Below are positions 36,357 through 44,355 of a stretch of DNA of 64,000 nt, piece after piece; the first letter of the stretch is position 1; every line of letters starts with the position of its first letter. The position numbers and the translations under genes are program-made. The stretch spans positions 124,001 through 188,000 of the forward strand of contig NZ_FNKL01000003.1 in NCBI RefSeq assembly GCF_900100115.1, read 5' to 3'. Below the pieces are notes generated by a model, which searched no databases, was not told where the DNA came from, and worked only from the letters and a program-made list of their open reading frames with translations. This stretch comes from Chryseobacterium soldanellicola (GTDB lineage: Bacteria > Bacteroidota > Bacteroidia > Flavobacteriales > Weeksellaceae).

Positions 36357-37517
36357 ATGAAAAAAATAGCAATATTATTTTCCTTATTTGTCGGAGCCGT
36401 TGCTTTCGCACAAGGAATTAAATTTGAAGACACCAATTTCGCTGCTGTTTTAGCAAAAGCTAAAAAAGAGAATAAGCTGGTATTTATTGATGCGTATGCT
36501 TCGTGGTGCGGACCTTGTAAATTAATGGTAAAGAATATTTTTCCGTTAAAAACCGTTGGAGATTATTATAATTCACATTTCGTGAGTGCAAAAATAGACA
36601 TGGAAAAAGGAGAAGGTATTGAGCTGGCTAAAAAATACAATGTTAAAGCCTTTCCTACTTATTTATTTGTTGACGGAAATGGCGAAATTGTACACAGAAC
36701 ATTGGGATATACAGAGGAAAATGACTTTATTCAGTTTGCAAAAGATGCAGGAGATCCAAGTAAGCGGTTAAATACATTAAAGCAAAAGTTCGAAGACGGC
36801 GAAAAAGATCCTGAATTCTTAAAAAATCTTGCAGGGCTTACACTTTACAGTGATCCTACGTTTGCAGGAAGAGTTATGGAACGTTATTTTAAATCAAAAC
36901 CAAGCCTGGATCAGGAAGATATACAAATGTTGCTTACCGGTACTCAGAGCACAGAAAGCCCGTCATATCAAATATTTAAGGATAGAAAAGCAGAAATTAT
37001 TAAAATCTTCCCTGAAGATAAGTATGAGAAATTCGATAAAAATATTAAGTTGAATTCTATCGCTAAAAAAGCCTATAATGCAGATACAAAAACTTGGGAT
37101 GACAATTATTTTTTAACGGAAACTCAAAAATTCTTATCCAAAGATGAAGCTGAAAAAATATTAAAAAGAGCAAAATCTTCCAGAGCTTTAAAAAATAAGG
37201 ATATTGCAACCTATGAGAAATTGAGCTTAGACCTTAATAAAGATACATCTGCCGCAACTTCTGAAGAACTTAATTCATTAGCATGGAATTTCTTTGAAAA
37301 TGTGAATACAAAATCTTCTCTTGAAACTGCTGTAAAATGGGCTCAGGAATCTGTAAAAAAAGATCAGAATTATGCGAATACAGATACTTTAGCTAATCTT
37401 TACAACAAGATAGGTGACAAAAAGAACGCTAAAATGTGGGCTGAAAAGTCAATCGAGCTGGCAAAAGCCACAGGGCAGGATTCTTCTGACACCGAAAAAT
37501 TATTGAAAAGCCTTTAA
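36357..37517 (+). CDS. Secreted thioredoxin-domain protein
   Basis: The ATG at 36357 (MKKIAILFSLFVGAVAFAQG) gives a proper signal peptide and 386 residues. An upstream in-frame ATG at 36318 overlaps the promoter. The thioredoxin fold with CxxC is clear (YASWCGPCKLMV, about residues 47-58 of the mature-like region). The C-terminal about 200 residues are helical repeats (LKQKFEDGEKDPEFLKNLAG, AKMWAEKSIELAKATG) like TPR. It probably acts as a periplasmic thiol oxidoreductase or reductant. A -7-like TACATTTG at 36330-36337 lies upstream. It is convergent with the secreted-protein cluster. Confidence 0.88.
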   Translation: MKKIAILFSLFVGAVAFAQGIKFEDTNFAAVLAKAKKENKLVFIDAYASWCGPCKLMVKNIFPLKTVGDYYNSHFVSAKIDMEKGEGIELAKKYNVKAFPTYLFVDGNGEIVHRTLGYTEENDFIQFAKDAGDPSKRLNTLKQKFEDGEKDPEFLKNLAGLTLYSDPTFAGRVMERYFKSKPSLDQEDIQMLLTGTQSTESPSYQIFKDRKAEIIKIFPEDKYEKFDKNIKLNSIAKKAYNADTKTWDDNYFLTETQKFLSKDEAEKILKRAKSSRALKNKDIATYEKLSLDLNKDTSAATSEELNSLAWNFFENVNTKSSLETAVKWAQESVKKDQNYANTDTLANLYNKIGDKKNAKMWAEKSIELAKATGQDSSDTEKLLKSL

Positions 37518-37529
37518 ATATAAAACAAC

Positions 37530-37554
37530 AAAACGCATCTAAATGATGCGTTTT
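37530..37554. terminator. Bidirectional terminator between convergent genes
   Basis: AAAACGCATC (37530-37539) and GATGCGTTTT (37545-37554) are perfect arms around a 5-base loop. T-runs lie on each strand. It serves the thioredoxin gene on the plus strand and the last gene of the secreted-protein operon on the minus strand. Confidence 0.85.
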
Positions 37555-37594
37555 GTTTTGAAGATTGTTTATTTATATGTCGATTTAGAATATC

Positions 37595-38383
37595 CTAAAA
37601 GTGTTTTCTCACAGTGATATTAGATGTTGGAACAGTAGATACTGTGCTGGACACCACATCTCTCATCCTGTATTGTATTTGAATTTGTGTTCCCGCAGTA
37701 AGCGTTCCCATCCAATATAGGGGCATATCACCTTCATCTCCCCCATTTACTGTCCCATAGTATGAAGTTGCCAAAACTTTAGATGTATTTGCATTAATAA
37801 TACGGGCTCCAAATGATTTAACATTACCAGAATTAGTTGACACCTCTAATGCTACGATCCCAAAAAAAGAATATAATCCGGTCGTCGGAATTGTAAAGGT
37901 ACCCCCAGCATGAATATTCCCAATATCCAACCTTTCTGTTGAGAAATCCATATTGGTCCAGGCAGAATATGCTGATGGTGTGTAAGCTGTTGATACTGTG
38001 GCAGAATTTCCTGTAAATAACATATGAGTTGTATTTCTGATGCCAATTTCCGTTCGTACATCAGTAAGGTCGGCTATACCTTCCCATTGCGTGCCTGTCC
38101 ATATGTAGAAAGTATCTTTAAAAACATTAGACGGCGAGGTTCCTGCATTTGATAAATTGTAAACAACCGTGCCCTGCTCCGGAGAAGATGCAGAAGATGT
38201 CACAGGAATTGTCGCTGTATCATTAATTCCGGTAAGCTGAACTCTCGGAATAAGTAATCCCTTACTGGTACTGTATAGATCTAAGACAGTATTAGCATCC
38301 GGACTGTTAGTGCCTATTCCCACCTGAGCCTTCATAAAAATGCCGAGAAATAATAATGGTAAATATATAAATTGTATTTTCAT
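37595..38383 (-). CDS. Secreted VGIGT-type protein with C-terminal beta domain
   Basis: The 262-residue product has a signal peptide (LPLLFLGIFMKAQ) followed by VGIGTNSPDANTVLDLYSTS and LLIPRVQL, the repeat-head motif of these Bacteroidota surface proteins. Residues about 60-130 look like a second repeat-derived domain (FYIWTGTQWEG). The C-terminal about 125 residues (DIGNIHAGGTFTIPTTGLYSFF, QIQYRMRDVVSS) are beta-rich with a C1q/jelly-roll-like pattern. It is last of three co-directional genes (spacers 6 and 2 bp), so it is probably in an operon from the promoter at 40151-40208. The role is unknown. Confidence 0.75.
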   Translation of the reverse strand: MKIQFIYLPLLFLGIFMKAQVGIGTNSPDANTVLDLYSTSKGLLIPRVQLTGINDTATIPVTSSASSPEQGTVVYNLSNAGTSPSNVFKDTFYIWTGTQWEGIADLTDVRTEIGIRNTTHMLFTGNSATVSTAYTPSAYSAWTNMDFSTERLDIGNIHAGGTFTIPTTGLYSFFGIVALEVSTNSGNVKSFGARIINANTSKVLATSYYGTVNGGDEGDMPLYWMGTLTAGTQIQIQYRMRDVVSSTVSTVPTSNITVRKHF

Positions 38384-38389
38384 GATTTA

Positions 38390-39154
38390 TTAATATTTAT
38401 AAATATTAAGAGTTCCTTTTTCCATTCGGTAATTATTGTCTGTATAGATGTATTTAAAAATTAAAACATCAGTAGATAATAAATTTTGAGTAATTATTAA
38501 AGTCGTGTACATCCTGTTTGCTAACGGAATAAATCTTCCATATCCGGTAATTATATTAGTATTTGTTGTACTGTTAGAAATTCTTAAACTCGGTGTTCCT
38601 CCCATATTAGCTGCATTAGACATTTCTGAAATATATTCCACCATATAAACTCCGCTAGCAGGTATTTTATATTGATTGCCTGCCGGATTCCACGCAGCAT
38701 ATTTATCGAATAATATTTCCGGTCCTGTTAATGAAAGGTTTGTAAAAGGCCCCCCAGCAGTATATCCCACAGGCACATTAGGTTTTTGTCCTATAGCCGC
38801 ACTAAATACCAGCAATGGAATATTCGATGAAGAGATAATAGCCTCCGTAGCTGAATAAGAAGCTTCAGAATGATAGCTATTATCACTTCCCCAATATGTC
38901 ACTCCTTTAGCGATATCAGTATTGATATTGGTATTGGTATTGTAAAGCATAACCCCAGTAGCGGGAGATGCGATAGGAGCAATTGTACTCACTCTATTGG
39001 TTACAGATAGATTGGGTATTCTTAATGCCTTATTACCGGCATCTAACTTTAGAATAGCCGCAGGTGATGTATTTTTGGAACCTATGACAACTTGAGCATT
39101 TGCTTTTATTGCCAGAAATATAAGAAGCAATGTGATTATTATTTTAAATTTCAT
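38390..39154 (-). CDS. Secreted VGIGT-type protein
   Basis: The 254-residue product has a signal peptide ending KANAQ and then VVIGSKNTSPAAILKLDAGN, a variant of the VGIGT head. A middle domain (ATGVMLYNTNTNINTDIAKG, then YWGSDNSYH) follows. The C-terminal region is of beta strands (PEILFDKYAAWNPAGNQYKI, FIPLANRMYTTLIITQN) like a jelly-roll. It is the middle gene of a three-gene operon, with 6-bp and 2-bp spacers. No catalytic motif is seen. It probably reaches the cell surface or medium. Confidence 0.75.
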   Translation of the reverse strand: MKFKIIITLLLIFLAIKANAQVVIGSKNTSPAAILKLDAGNKALRIPNLSVTNRVSTIAPIASPATGVMLYNTNTNINTDIAKGVTYWGSDNSYHSEASYSATEAIISSSNIPLLVFSAAIGQKPNVPVGYTAGGPFTNLSLTGPEILFDKYAAWNPAGNQYKIPASGVYMVEYISEMSNAANMGGTPSLRISNSTTNTNIITGYGRFIPLANRMYTTLIITQNLLSTDVLIFKYIYTDNNYRMEKGTLNIYKY

Positions 39155-39156
39155 GA

Positions 39157-39909
39157 TTAATTATTAGATATTTTTGAAATTGAAACATTAGGATTTACTA
39201 TATTGTATGATGCATTAGAAGATTGTGCCCTGAAACTGATCACATCTCCAGCAGCAAGATTCAAAGTACAGGTGCTTGATACGCCTCCAAACTGATAATT
39301 TTTTTCAGTCCCATATGAACAAGCCGTTGTACCGTTCTTTTGAACATAGATAATCGTTCCAGTATTTGTATCTCCTGATGCATTTCTGATATCAACTGTA
39401 TAAGAAATTACGTAGCCTCCCGCTTTTTGAATCATATATCCTGTGTACCCTCCCGCTGGTCCCTGTACCCCTGTCGGAAAGTCTTTATATAGTGTATTAA
39501 AGGTAATATTACTAATAGATCCGGCTGCAAAAGATCCGGCAGTGGCCATATTACTTGCTGCAAAAACCGGAGTAATAAAAGGAATTTTCTCGATCTCTGT
39601 TTTCACGTTGTCTTTGGTCCACATTTTTTCCCAAATTGTTCCATTAAAAGCATACAGGCCTTTATCAACAACGTTTGTACCTACTCCGGAGATAGCCTTA
39701 TTATAGATAATAAATCCCGTTTTAGGATTGGCAACTGTTGTCAGATCAGTAGCTGAGGTAAGCGAAACTACTGGGAGAAGCATACCTTTATTAGTAGCTT
39801 TTATATCAAGAATGGCAGATGGGTCGGGTGAAACAGTTCCTATGCCTACACTTCCGGTTTGGGCATAGATAAAGCCACTCAGAAGAGTTAGTAAAATAAT
39901 TTTTTTCAT
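39157..39909 (-). CDS. Secreted VGIGT-type protein
   Basis: The 250-residue product has a signal peptide (ILLTLLSGFIYAQ) and then the head motif SVGIGTVSPDPSAILDI. A middle domain includes GFIIYNKAISGVGTNVVDKG and AFNGTIWEKMW. The C-terminal beta domain ends ASYNIVNPNVSISKISNN and resembles a C1q-like fold. It is the first gene of an operon of three. The predicted transcription start at about 40144 leaves an unusually long leader of about 235 nt, with a 14-codon ORF and a small hairpin (39990-40100). Confidence 0.75.
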   Translation of the reverse strand: MKKIILLTLLSGFIYAQTGSVGIGTVSPDPSAILDIKATNKGMLLPVVSLTSATDLTTVANPKTGFIIYNKAISGVGTNVVDKGLYAFNGTIWEKMWTKDNVKTEIEKIPFITPVFAASNMATAGSFAAGSISNITFNTLYKDFPTGVQGPAGGYTGYMIQKAGGYVISYTVDIRNASGDTNTGTIIYVQKNGTTACSYGTEKNYQFGGVSSTCTLNLAAGDVISFRAQSSNASYNIVNPNVSISKISNN

Positions 39910-40150
39910 TTATAGTGTTTTTAATATATTTTATTTAATAGTCCATTCTGAGGATATGACATTATAATGCTAATTGCCACATCAGTTCTAATTAACTTAA
40001 CAAGTTCTATTGATAAATCTGTAAAATAATTAAATGGATATTGGATGTAATAACATCCTTAAAGTAAGTATCTGTAAAAAGCTAGTAAAGACATAGAAGT
40101 CTATAAGCTGTTATTTTGTTTTTCATTAATGTTGTGTTTAGATTTTGAGA
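39910..40150 (-). promoter_or_regulatory. Long 5' leader of the secreted-protein operon
   Basis: The promoter at 40151-40208 predicts a leader of about 235 nt before the ATG at 39909, against about 35 nt for its two sister promoters. It contains a 14-codon ORF starting at 40126 (MKNKITAYRLLCLY, then stop). A hairpin GGATGT/ACATCC lies at about 40043-40058. It could be an attenuator/leader peptide, or a decayed gene start placed where sister genes begin. Both are inference. Confidence 0.45.
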
Positions 40151-40208
40151 CAAAGGAAAGGAAAATCATGCCAATCTCAAAAAAAAGGATATACCATCCA
40201 TATACTAT
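40151..40208 (-). promoter_or_regulatory. Promoter A with GTATACCAT-type direct repeat
   Basis: On the plus strand ATATACCAT (40189-40197) and ATATACTAT (40200-40208) form an 11-bp-period repeat. Reading the minus strand, the box is followed by TTTTTTTTG (-33, TTTG at 40181-40178), then exactly 19 bp, then TTCCTTTG (-7, 40158-40151). The same order and spacing occurs at 42426-42483 and 43954-44011. Confidence 0.65.
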
Positions 40209-40362
40209 TTTCAATTAAATACCTAAATTACAGTCATTTACAATAATTCATTACCCTATTTCACTTATATAAATCTGTAAATTGAAGTGGATTCAATATA
40301 TGTTTGAATGCTTGAAATGCAACATAAAAAGAAAAAGAAAATTCTACTTTCATTTAGAAAAT

Positions 40363-40399
40363 AAAAAAAGAGCCGTCATAAATGATGGCTCTTTTTTTA
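40363..40399 (-). terminator. Intrinsic terminator of the 645-residue protein gene
   Basis: AAAAAAAGAGCCGTCAT and ATGATGGCTCTTTTTTT (40363-40379, 40382-40398) pair with one G-T pair and a tiny loop. It lies about 50 bp after the stop at 40449. Confidence 0.85.
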
Positions 40400-40448
40400 A
40401 TCAATTATTTATTTAATTGGCCGGAAAAGCAACAATATTATTCTCGCT

Positions 40449-42386
40449 TCAGGCACTAGAGCCCAACTTATCAAAACTGCAGGTAGTTCCGTAATTTATA
40501 TGATTATTCTGTGATAAATAATATGTTTTATTAGCGCCTGAAGTATTATTGATAACAATGTTTCCTGTGGCCATTCCATAATCCGAAGGCCCAGTTAATG
40601 CTCCGGAAGCAAACGGCCCACCGGCAATATCACCGGAAGCAGATCCACCGGCTGTGGCGGACCACGTAAGCTTTACCCAGATTGCCTGGCTTACGTTTAG
40701 AGCAGTCTGACATTTCAATAATACATTAGTGTTAACAATCCATTTCCCGGGAGGCAGTGTAATATTTGTACCTAAATCCTGAACACCGGTATTAGTACCC
40801 GTATATCCGGTAGCGCTAATTGCTGCAAATACAACCGGAATATTACCTGTATTTTTTTGCCATGTAGCACCACCGTTAGCATCACTTACAAGAACTTTAT
40901 TTGTACCCTGGCTGCCATCCTGCATCTGGAACGCTGCATAGGGCGTCGAACTTACGGTATGTAATTTTGCCGCAGGAGTTGTAGTGCCTATTCCCATATT
41001 TCCATTGGGTAACATGGTAGCTACCGTTGTTAAGGTCTGCCCGTCACCATAAGTCCCGACAGCATTAGCACCCACATTAAACTGTAAACCTGAGTCTGCC
41101 CCCGATGCATTGATAGAAGGAACAGACGGCCCAACATTAAACCAAAGATTATCCCAGCTCCCGCTTCCAGAAGAATTTTTCATACCAAAAGTTGTTCCTA
41201 CCATATCTAATTTTGCCATAGGCGCAGTGGTACCAATTCCTATTCTGTCATTTACAGCATCTACAGAAAACGTAGAGCCATCTACAGAAAACGCATTAGT
41301 CGATGTGGCATTAAAAGCTAAAGTATTTCCGTTTTGAGTTACCACCCGGTTTCCGGTAAGTGTACCGTCAGCATTGTATATATTGACACTTGCGGGGGCT
41401 GCAGCAGGAGCTAAAGTAATTACATTACCACTCGCATCTACTCCTAATATTTGTCCTGTGCTTGTAGGTGAAGCAGAAGTAAGATTTGTCATTCTTATGC
41501 CGGAAGTATTGGCCGTTCCGGAATTCACTTCTAGTTTTGCATTTGGGCTTAAAGTTCCTATACCTACATTTCCAATTTCATTGATATGAACCCTGTCTGC
41601 GCCCGAAGCACGCAAGGTAAGATCCGATAGCGCCGTTGTACCATCTCCTTTGTAAACGGATACCATCCCGGCATTTGTATAAGAAGAAGTATTGTTAAAT
41701 CTTGGATTAAAATAATAGGCCCCTACTATATCACCACTTGATAAATTAGCAGGTGCGGCCACTGTTCCCCTTGCGCTGCCGAGGAAAAAAGCAGGATAAG
41801 CAGAACTACCAAACCCCGTAAAGTACATATCATTTCCCGCGCCTCCTCCTAAATTATCCATAATAACATCAAGTTTACCGGCGGGAGCTGCTGTTCCCAT
41901 TCCTATTCTGTTATTAGCGGCATCAACAGAAAACGTATTCCCGTCTACAGAAAAAGCATTGGTAGAGGTTGCATTAAACGTTAATGTATTTGCATTTTGA
42001 GTTACCACCCTGTTTCCGGTAAGTGTACCGTCGGCATTATAAATATTGACACTTGCTGGAGGAGCAGCTACAGGATTTAGCTTCACCCATGCAGTAGTAG
42101 CAGTATCATAATAATAATATCCCGTTATATCTATATTTGCAGCCTGTCCTGTTTGCGTTCCATTAGAAACATTATTGACGAATATTAAGGTAGAATTTTG
42201 GACTCCTGCCATATTTTGGGCTCTTAACCTATCGATTCTCGGAACCAAAAGCCCGTCCGGTTCTGCGCCATTTTTAGCGGTGATGTCTAATGTTGCCTGC
42301 GGTGTTAAATTATTAATACCCACCTGAGACTTTATTAATATTGTAGTAGTAGTTAATAATAAAATGCTTAAAATCTGTTTTTTCAT
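40449..42386 (-). CDS. Large secreted VGIGT-type repeat protein
   Basis: The 645-residue product has a signal peptide (ILSILLLTTTTILIKSQ) and then VGINNLTPQATLDI with LLVPRIDRLRAQ. A module of about 65 residues occurs twice, each time as PASVNIYNADGTLTGNR, VVTQNxNTLxFNATSTNA, FSVDGxTFSVDA, ending in a RIGxGTxAPxxKLD head. The copies are near-identical in DNA (about 41230-41400 and 41880-42065). Other heads are VGIGTLSPNAKLEV and MGIGTTTPAAKLHT. The C-terminal domain (GDIAGGPFASGALTGPSDYG) resembles the beta domains of the shorter family members. It is transcribed from promoter B. It is probably a long surface or secreted fibre-like protein; function unknown. Confidence 0.78.
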   Translation of the reverse strand: MKKQILSILLLTTTTILIKSQVGINNLTPQATLDITAKNGAEPDGLLVPRIDRLRAQNMAGVQNSTLIFVNNVSNGTQTGQAANIDITGYYYYDTATTAWVKLNPVAAPPASVNIYNADGTLTGNRVVTQNANTLTFNATSTNAFSVDGNTFSVDAANNRIGMGTAAPAGKLDVIMDNLGGGAGNDMYFTGFGSSAYPAFFLGSARGTVAAPANLSSGDIVGAYYFNPRFNNTSSYTNAGMVSVYKGDGTTALSDLTLRASGADRVHINEIGNVGIGTLSPNAKLEVNSGTANTSGIRMTNLTSASPTSTGQILGVDASGNVITLAPAAAPASVNIYNADGTLTGNRVVTQNGNTLAFNATSTNAFSVDGSTFSVDAVNDRIGIGTTAPMAKLDMVGTTFGMKNSSGSGSWDNLWFNVGPSVPSINASGADSGLQFNVGANAVGTYGDGQTLTTVATMLPNGNMGIGTTTPAAKLHTVSSTPYAAFQMQDGSQGTNKVLVSDANGGATWQKNTGNIPVVFAAISATGYTGTNTGVQDLGTNITLPPGKWIVNTNVLLKCQTALNVSQAIWVKLTWSATAGGSASGDIAGGPFASGALTGPSDYGMATGNIVINNTSGANKTYYLSQNNHINYGTTCSFDKLGSSA

Positions 42387-42425
42387 CTATTTTGGATTAA
42401 TAATTTGTCATTAAAATTTCTTCAT

Positions 42426-42483
42426 TAAATAGATGAAAAATTACATCAAGCTCAAAAAAAGAGGTATACCATTTATATACCAC
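42426..42483 (-). promoter_or_regulatory. Promoter B with GTATACCAT-type direct repeat
   Basis: GTATACCAT (42464-42472) and ATATACCAC (42475-42483) have an 11-bp period on the plus strand. TTTG on the minus strand (42456-42453) lies just downstream of the box, then 19 bp and TCTATTTA (42433-42426). Conserved AAATAACTGGAAAACAAT (42492-42509) lies upstream. The predicted leader is about 33 nt to ATG 42386. Confidence 0.7.
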
Positions 42484-42680
42484 TTTCGCATAAATAACTG
42501 GAAAACAATCGATTAATTTTATTTTACAATAATTGAATTATAAATAATGTAGTAATAACAATCAATTAGTTTATTAATAATAAAAACAATATTTTATTAA
42601 TACCATTTTCATATGATAAATAACACGCCAAATTATCATTTCAGGCTTTAGATTTTAAAACAGTAAGTGATTTTCATGCA

Positions 42681-42705
42681 AAAAACCGCAAAAGATCCGC
42701 GGTTT
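42681..42705 (-). terminator. Intrinsic terminator of the 369-residue gene
   Basis: AAACCGC (42683-42689) and GCGGTTT (42699-42705) pair. On the minus strand the stem is followed by TTTTTTGC. It lies about 100 bp after the gene's stop. Confidence 0.65.
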
Positions 42706-42802
42706 ATATTGGTTAATCTTTGTATTATTATTCAAGCAAAACATTTGTTATTTCATGCCTGAAAACAAGATTCAACTCATAATGAGATAACTGTCGTTTT
42801 AA

Positions 42803-43912
42803 TTAGTTACCTATTCTAAGTATTGATAATTGGGTTGATTTTTTAAATAGCGTATTTCCCGTACCAGTACAATTTCCGGATGCACCTCTTCCAAGGGCAA
42901 TCCTCCATACTTTTGGAGTTGTTAATTTTACTGTATATGTAACAGTGCCACCATAATATGAATTAATACCTTCGATATGAGCAGCTGTGGAATGCACTCT
43001 TCCAGGATTATCATCAAGACCATTAAATACGACACCCGGAAAATCTACAATATGTGAAGAAATTGTACATCCGGGACTATCGTGCTTTGCTTCATAAACA
43101 AAGCTTATCTGGTATAAACCCGGCTGATATGTAATTTGGTTTGTAGACGCATTAAAAGTAATCCCGTTAGCTCCTGTATAATTTGCCACTAATGCCATGG
43201 GAACATTTTGTTTACCTCCTTCCGGCACACCATTAAGAAAGTTAGTAATATTTGTCGACAGCTCGAAAACAGCGGGTCTGGGGATTCCCAGATCATCAAA
43301 ATTAACATTCCCCTCAATAAGCTCTCCATTCGCATTTGTGGCCAGTAAACTATAGTCCGGGTAGTTTTCAAATCTTACAGTTCCTGTAGTATGCAATTGA
43401 GATGTAGGTTGGGCAGTGCCTATCCCCACTCGGTTATTAGCAGCATCGACAGACAAAGTATTCCCATCTACCGAAAATGCATTGGTAGCCGTTCCTGTAA
43501 ATGCAAGCGTTTTATCCACCTGGCTTACCGTTCTATTGCTTGTCAGAGTCCCATTGTCTTTATAAATATTAATATCGGCCGCTGCGGATGTTTTTAATTT
43601 TGTCCACACATTTGTTTCATCAAAATAATAATATCCCGGGGCATCGATGTTTATAGCTGTACCGGCAGCAGCTCCTGTTGTGATACTGTTTACATATATC
43701 AATGTAGAAGCAGGAACTCCCGTCATGCTTTGAGCTCTTTGTCTGTCTACTCTCGGAATCAAAAGCCCGTCTACATTAGTAGTAGCTCCGGTAGCATTTT
43801 TAGCTGCCACATCAAGTGTTGATTTTGGAGATGCAGTATTAATTCCAACTTGTGCCTGTATACATGTAGTGGCAATGGCAAATAATAAAATTGTTAAAGA
43901 TTTTTTTTTCAT
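42803..43912 (-). CDS. Secreted VGIGT-type repeat protein with C-terminal beta domain
   Basis: The 369-residue product has a signal peptide (ILLFAIATTCIQAQ) then VGINTASPKSTLDV and LLIPRVDRQRAQ. One copy of the module seen in the 645-residue protein follows (INIYKDNGTLTSNR, then AFSVDGNTLSVDAANNRVGIG). The C-terminal domain (PGLYQISFVYEAKHDSPGCT, then TVTYTVKLTTPKVWRIALG) has a C1q/TNF-like beta pattern with paired cysteines (SPGCT and GNCTG). It is transcribed from promoter C. The function is unknown. It is probably surface-exposed or secreted. Confidence 0.77.
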   Translation of the reverse strand: MKKKSLTILLFAIATTCIQAQVGINTASPKSTLDVAAKNATGATTNVDGLLIPRVDRQRAQSMTGVPASTLIYVNSITTGAAAGTAINIDAPGYYYFDETNVWTKLKTSAAADINIYKDNGTLTSNRTVSQVDKTLAFTGTATNAFSVDGNTLSVDAANNRVGIGTAQPTSQLHTTGTVRFENYPDYSLLATNANGELIEGNVNFDDLGIPRPAVFELSTNITNFLNGVPEGGKQNVPMALVANYTGANGITFNASTNQITYQPGLYQISFVYEAKHDSPGCTISSHIVDFPGVVFNGLDDNPGRVHSTAAHIEGINSYYGGTVTYTVKLTTPKVWRIALGRGASGNCTGTGNTLFKKSTQLSILRIGN

Positions 43913-44312
43913 CTATCTGTTTTTAAAAATTAGTGTTTAAAAATTTTCTTCGGCAAAGAGATAGAAAATTATTTTAAATTCAAAAAAAATGGTATACCAT
44001 CCGTATACCATTTTTATTTAAATAACTGAAGTACAATTAATTAAATTTAATTCACAAAATTTAGATTTTACATAAAAAAAGATTTAGATTTTAGAAATAA
44101 AACTAAAATTATCAACAATAATCATTAATTCACTAATAAATTCTCATCTAAAAAGTATTATTGAATACGTATAGCCTGGAATGCCTGTTATATCACTATT
44201 CCGACTAATTATTTATAATACCGGCATAAAAACAGGTTTAAATTAACTCCAATATTTATGAATATTATATAACGCAAGTAAGAAATGCATAAAAAATATG
44301 CATAAAAACAAA
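43913..44312. other. Promoter C leader and spacer before fabH terminator
   Basis: This spacer holds the leader (43913-43947), the promoter C box and the conserved upstream TTTAAATAACTGAAGTACAA (44017-44036). No gene was found between 44040 and the fabH terminator. Confidence 0.5.
43954..44011 (-). promoter_or_regulatory. Promoter C with GTATACCAT direct repeat
   Basis: Two exact GTATACCAT copies (43992-44000 and 44003-44011) have an 11-bp period. TTTG on the minus strand (43984-43981) follows the box, then 19 bp, then TCTCTTTG (43961-43954). The leader to ATG 43912 is about 35 nt. Upstream conserved AAATAACTGAAGTACAA is shared with promoter B. This is the clearest of the three sites. Confidence 0.75.
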
Positions 44313-44337
44313 AAAACCGCAGAAAATCCGCGGTTTT
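44313..44337 (-). terminator. Intrinsic terminator of fabH
   Basis: AAAACCGC (44313-44320) and GCGGTTTT (44330-44337) pair around a 9-base loop. On the minus strand the stem is followed by six or more Ts. It is closely related in sequence to the terminators at 42681 and 36164. Confidence 0.8.
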
Positions 44338-44355
44338 ATATTTATTTATTTTTGA

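Larger units (their letters stand above)
42387..42802. other. Intergenic stretch with promoter B and terminator
   Basis: This spacer holds the leader and promoter (42426-42483) of the 645-residue protein gene. At 42681-42705 it holds the minus-strand terminator (AAACCGC and GCGGTTT arms) of the 369-residue gene that starts at 43912. No gene was found. Confidence 0.6.
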
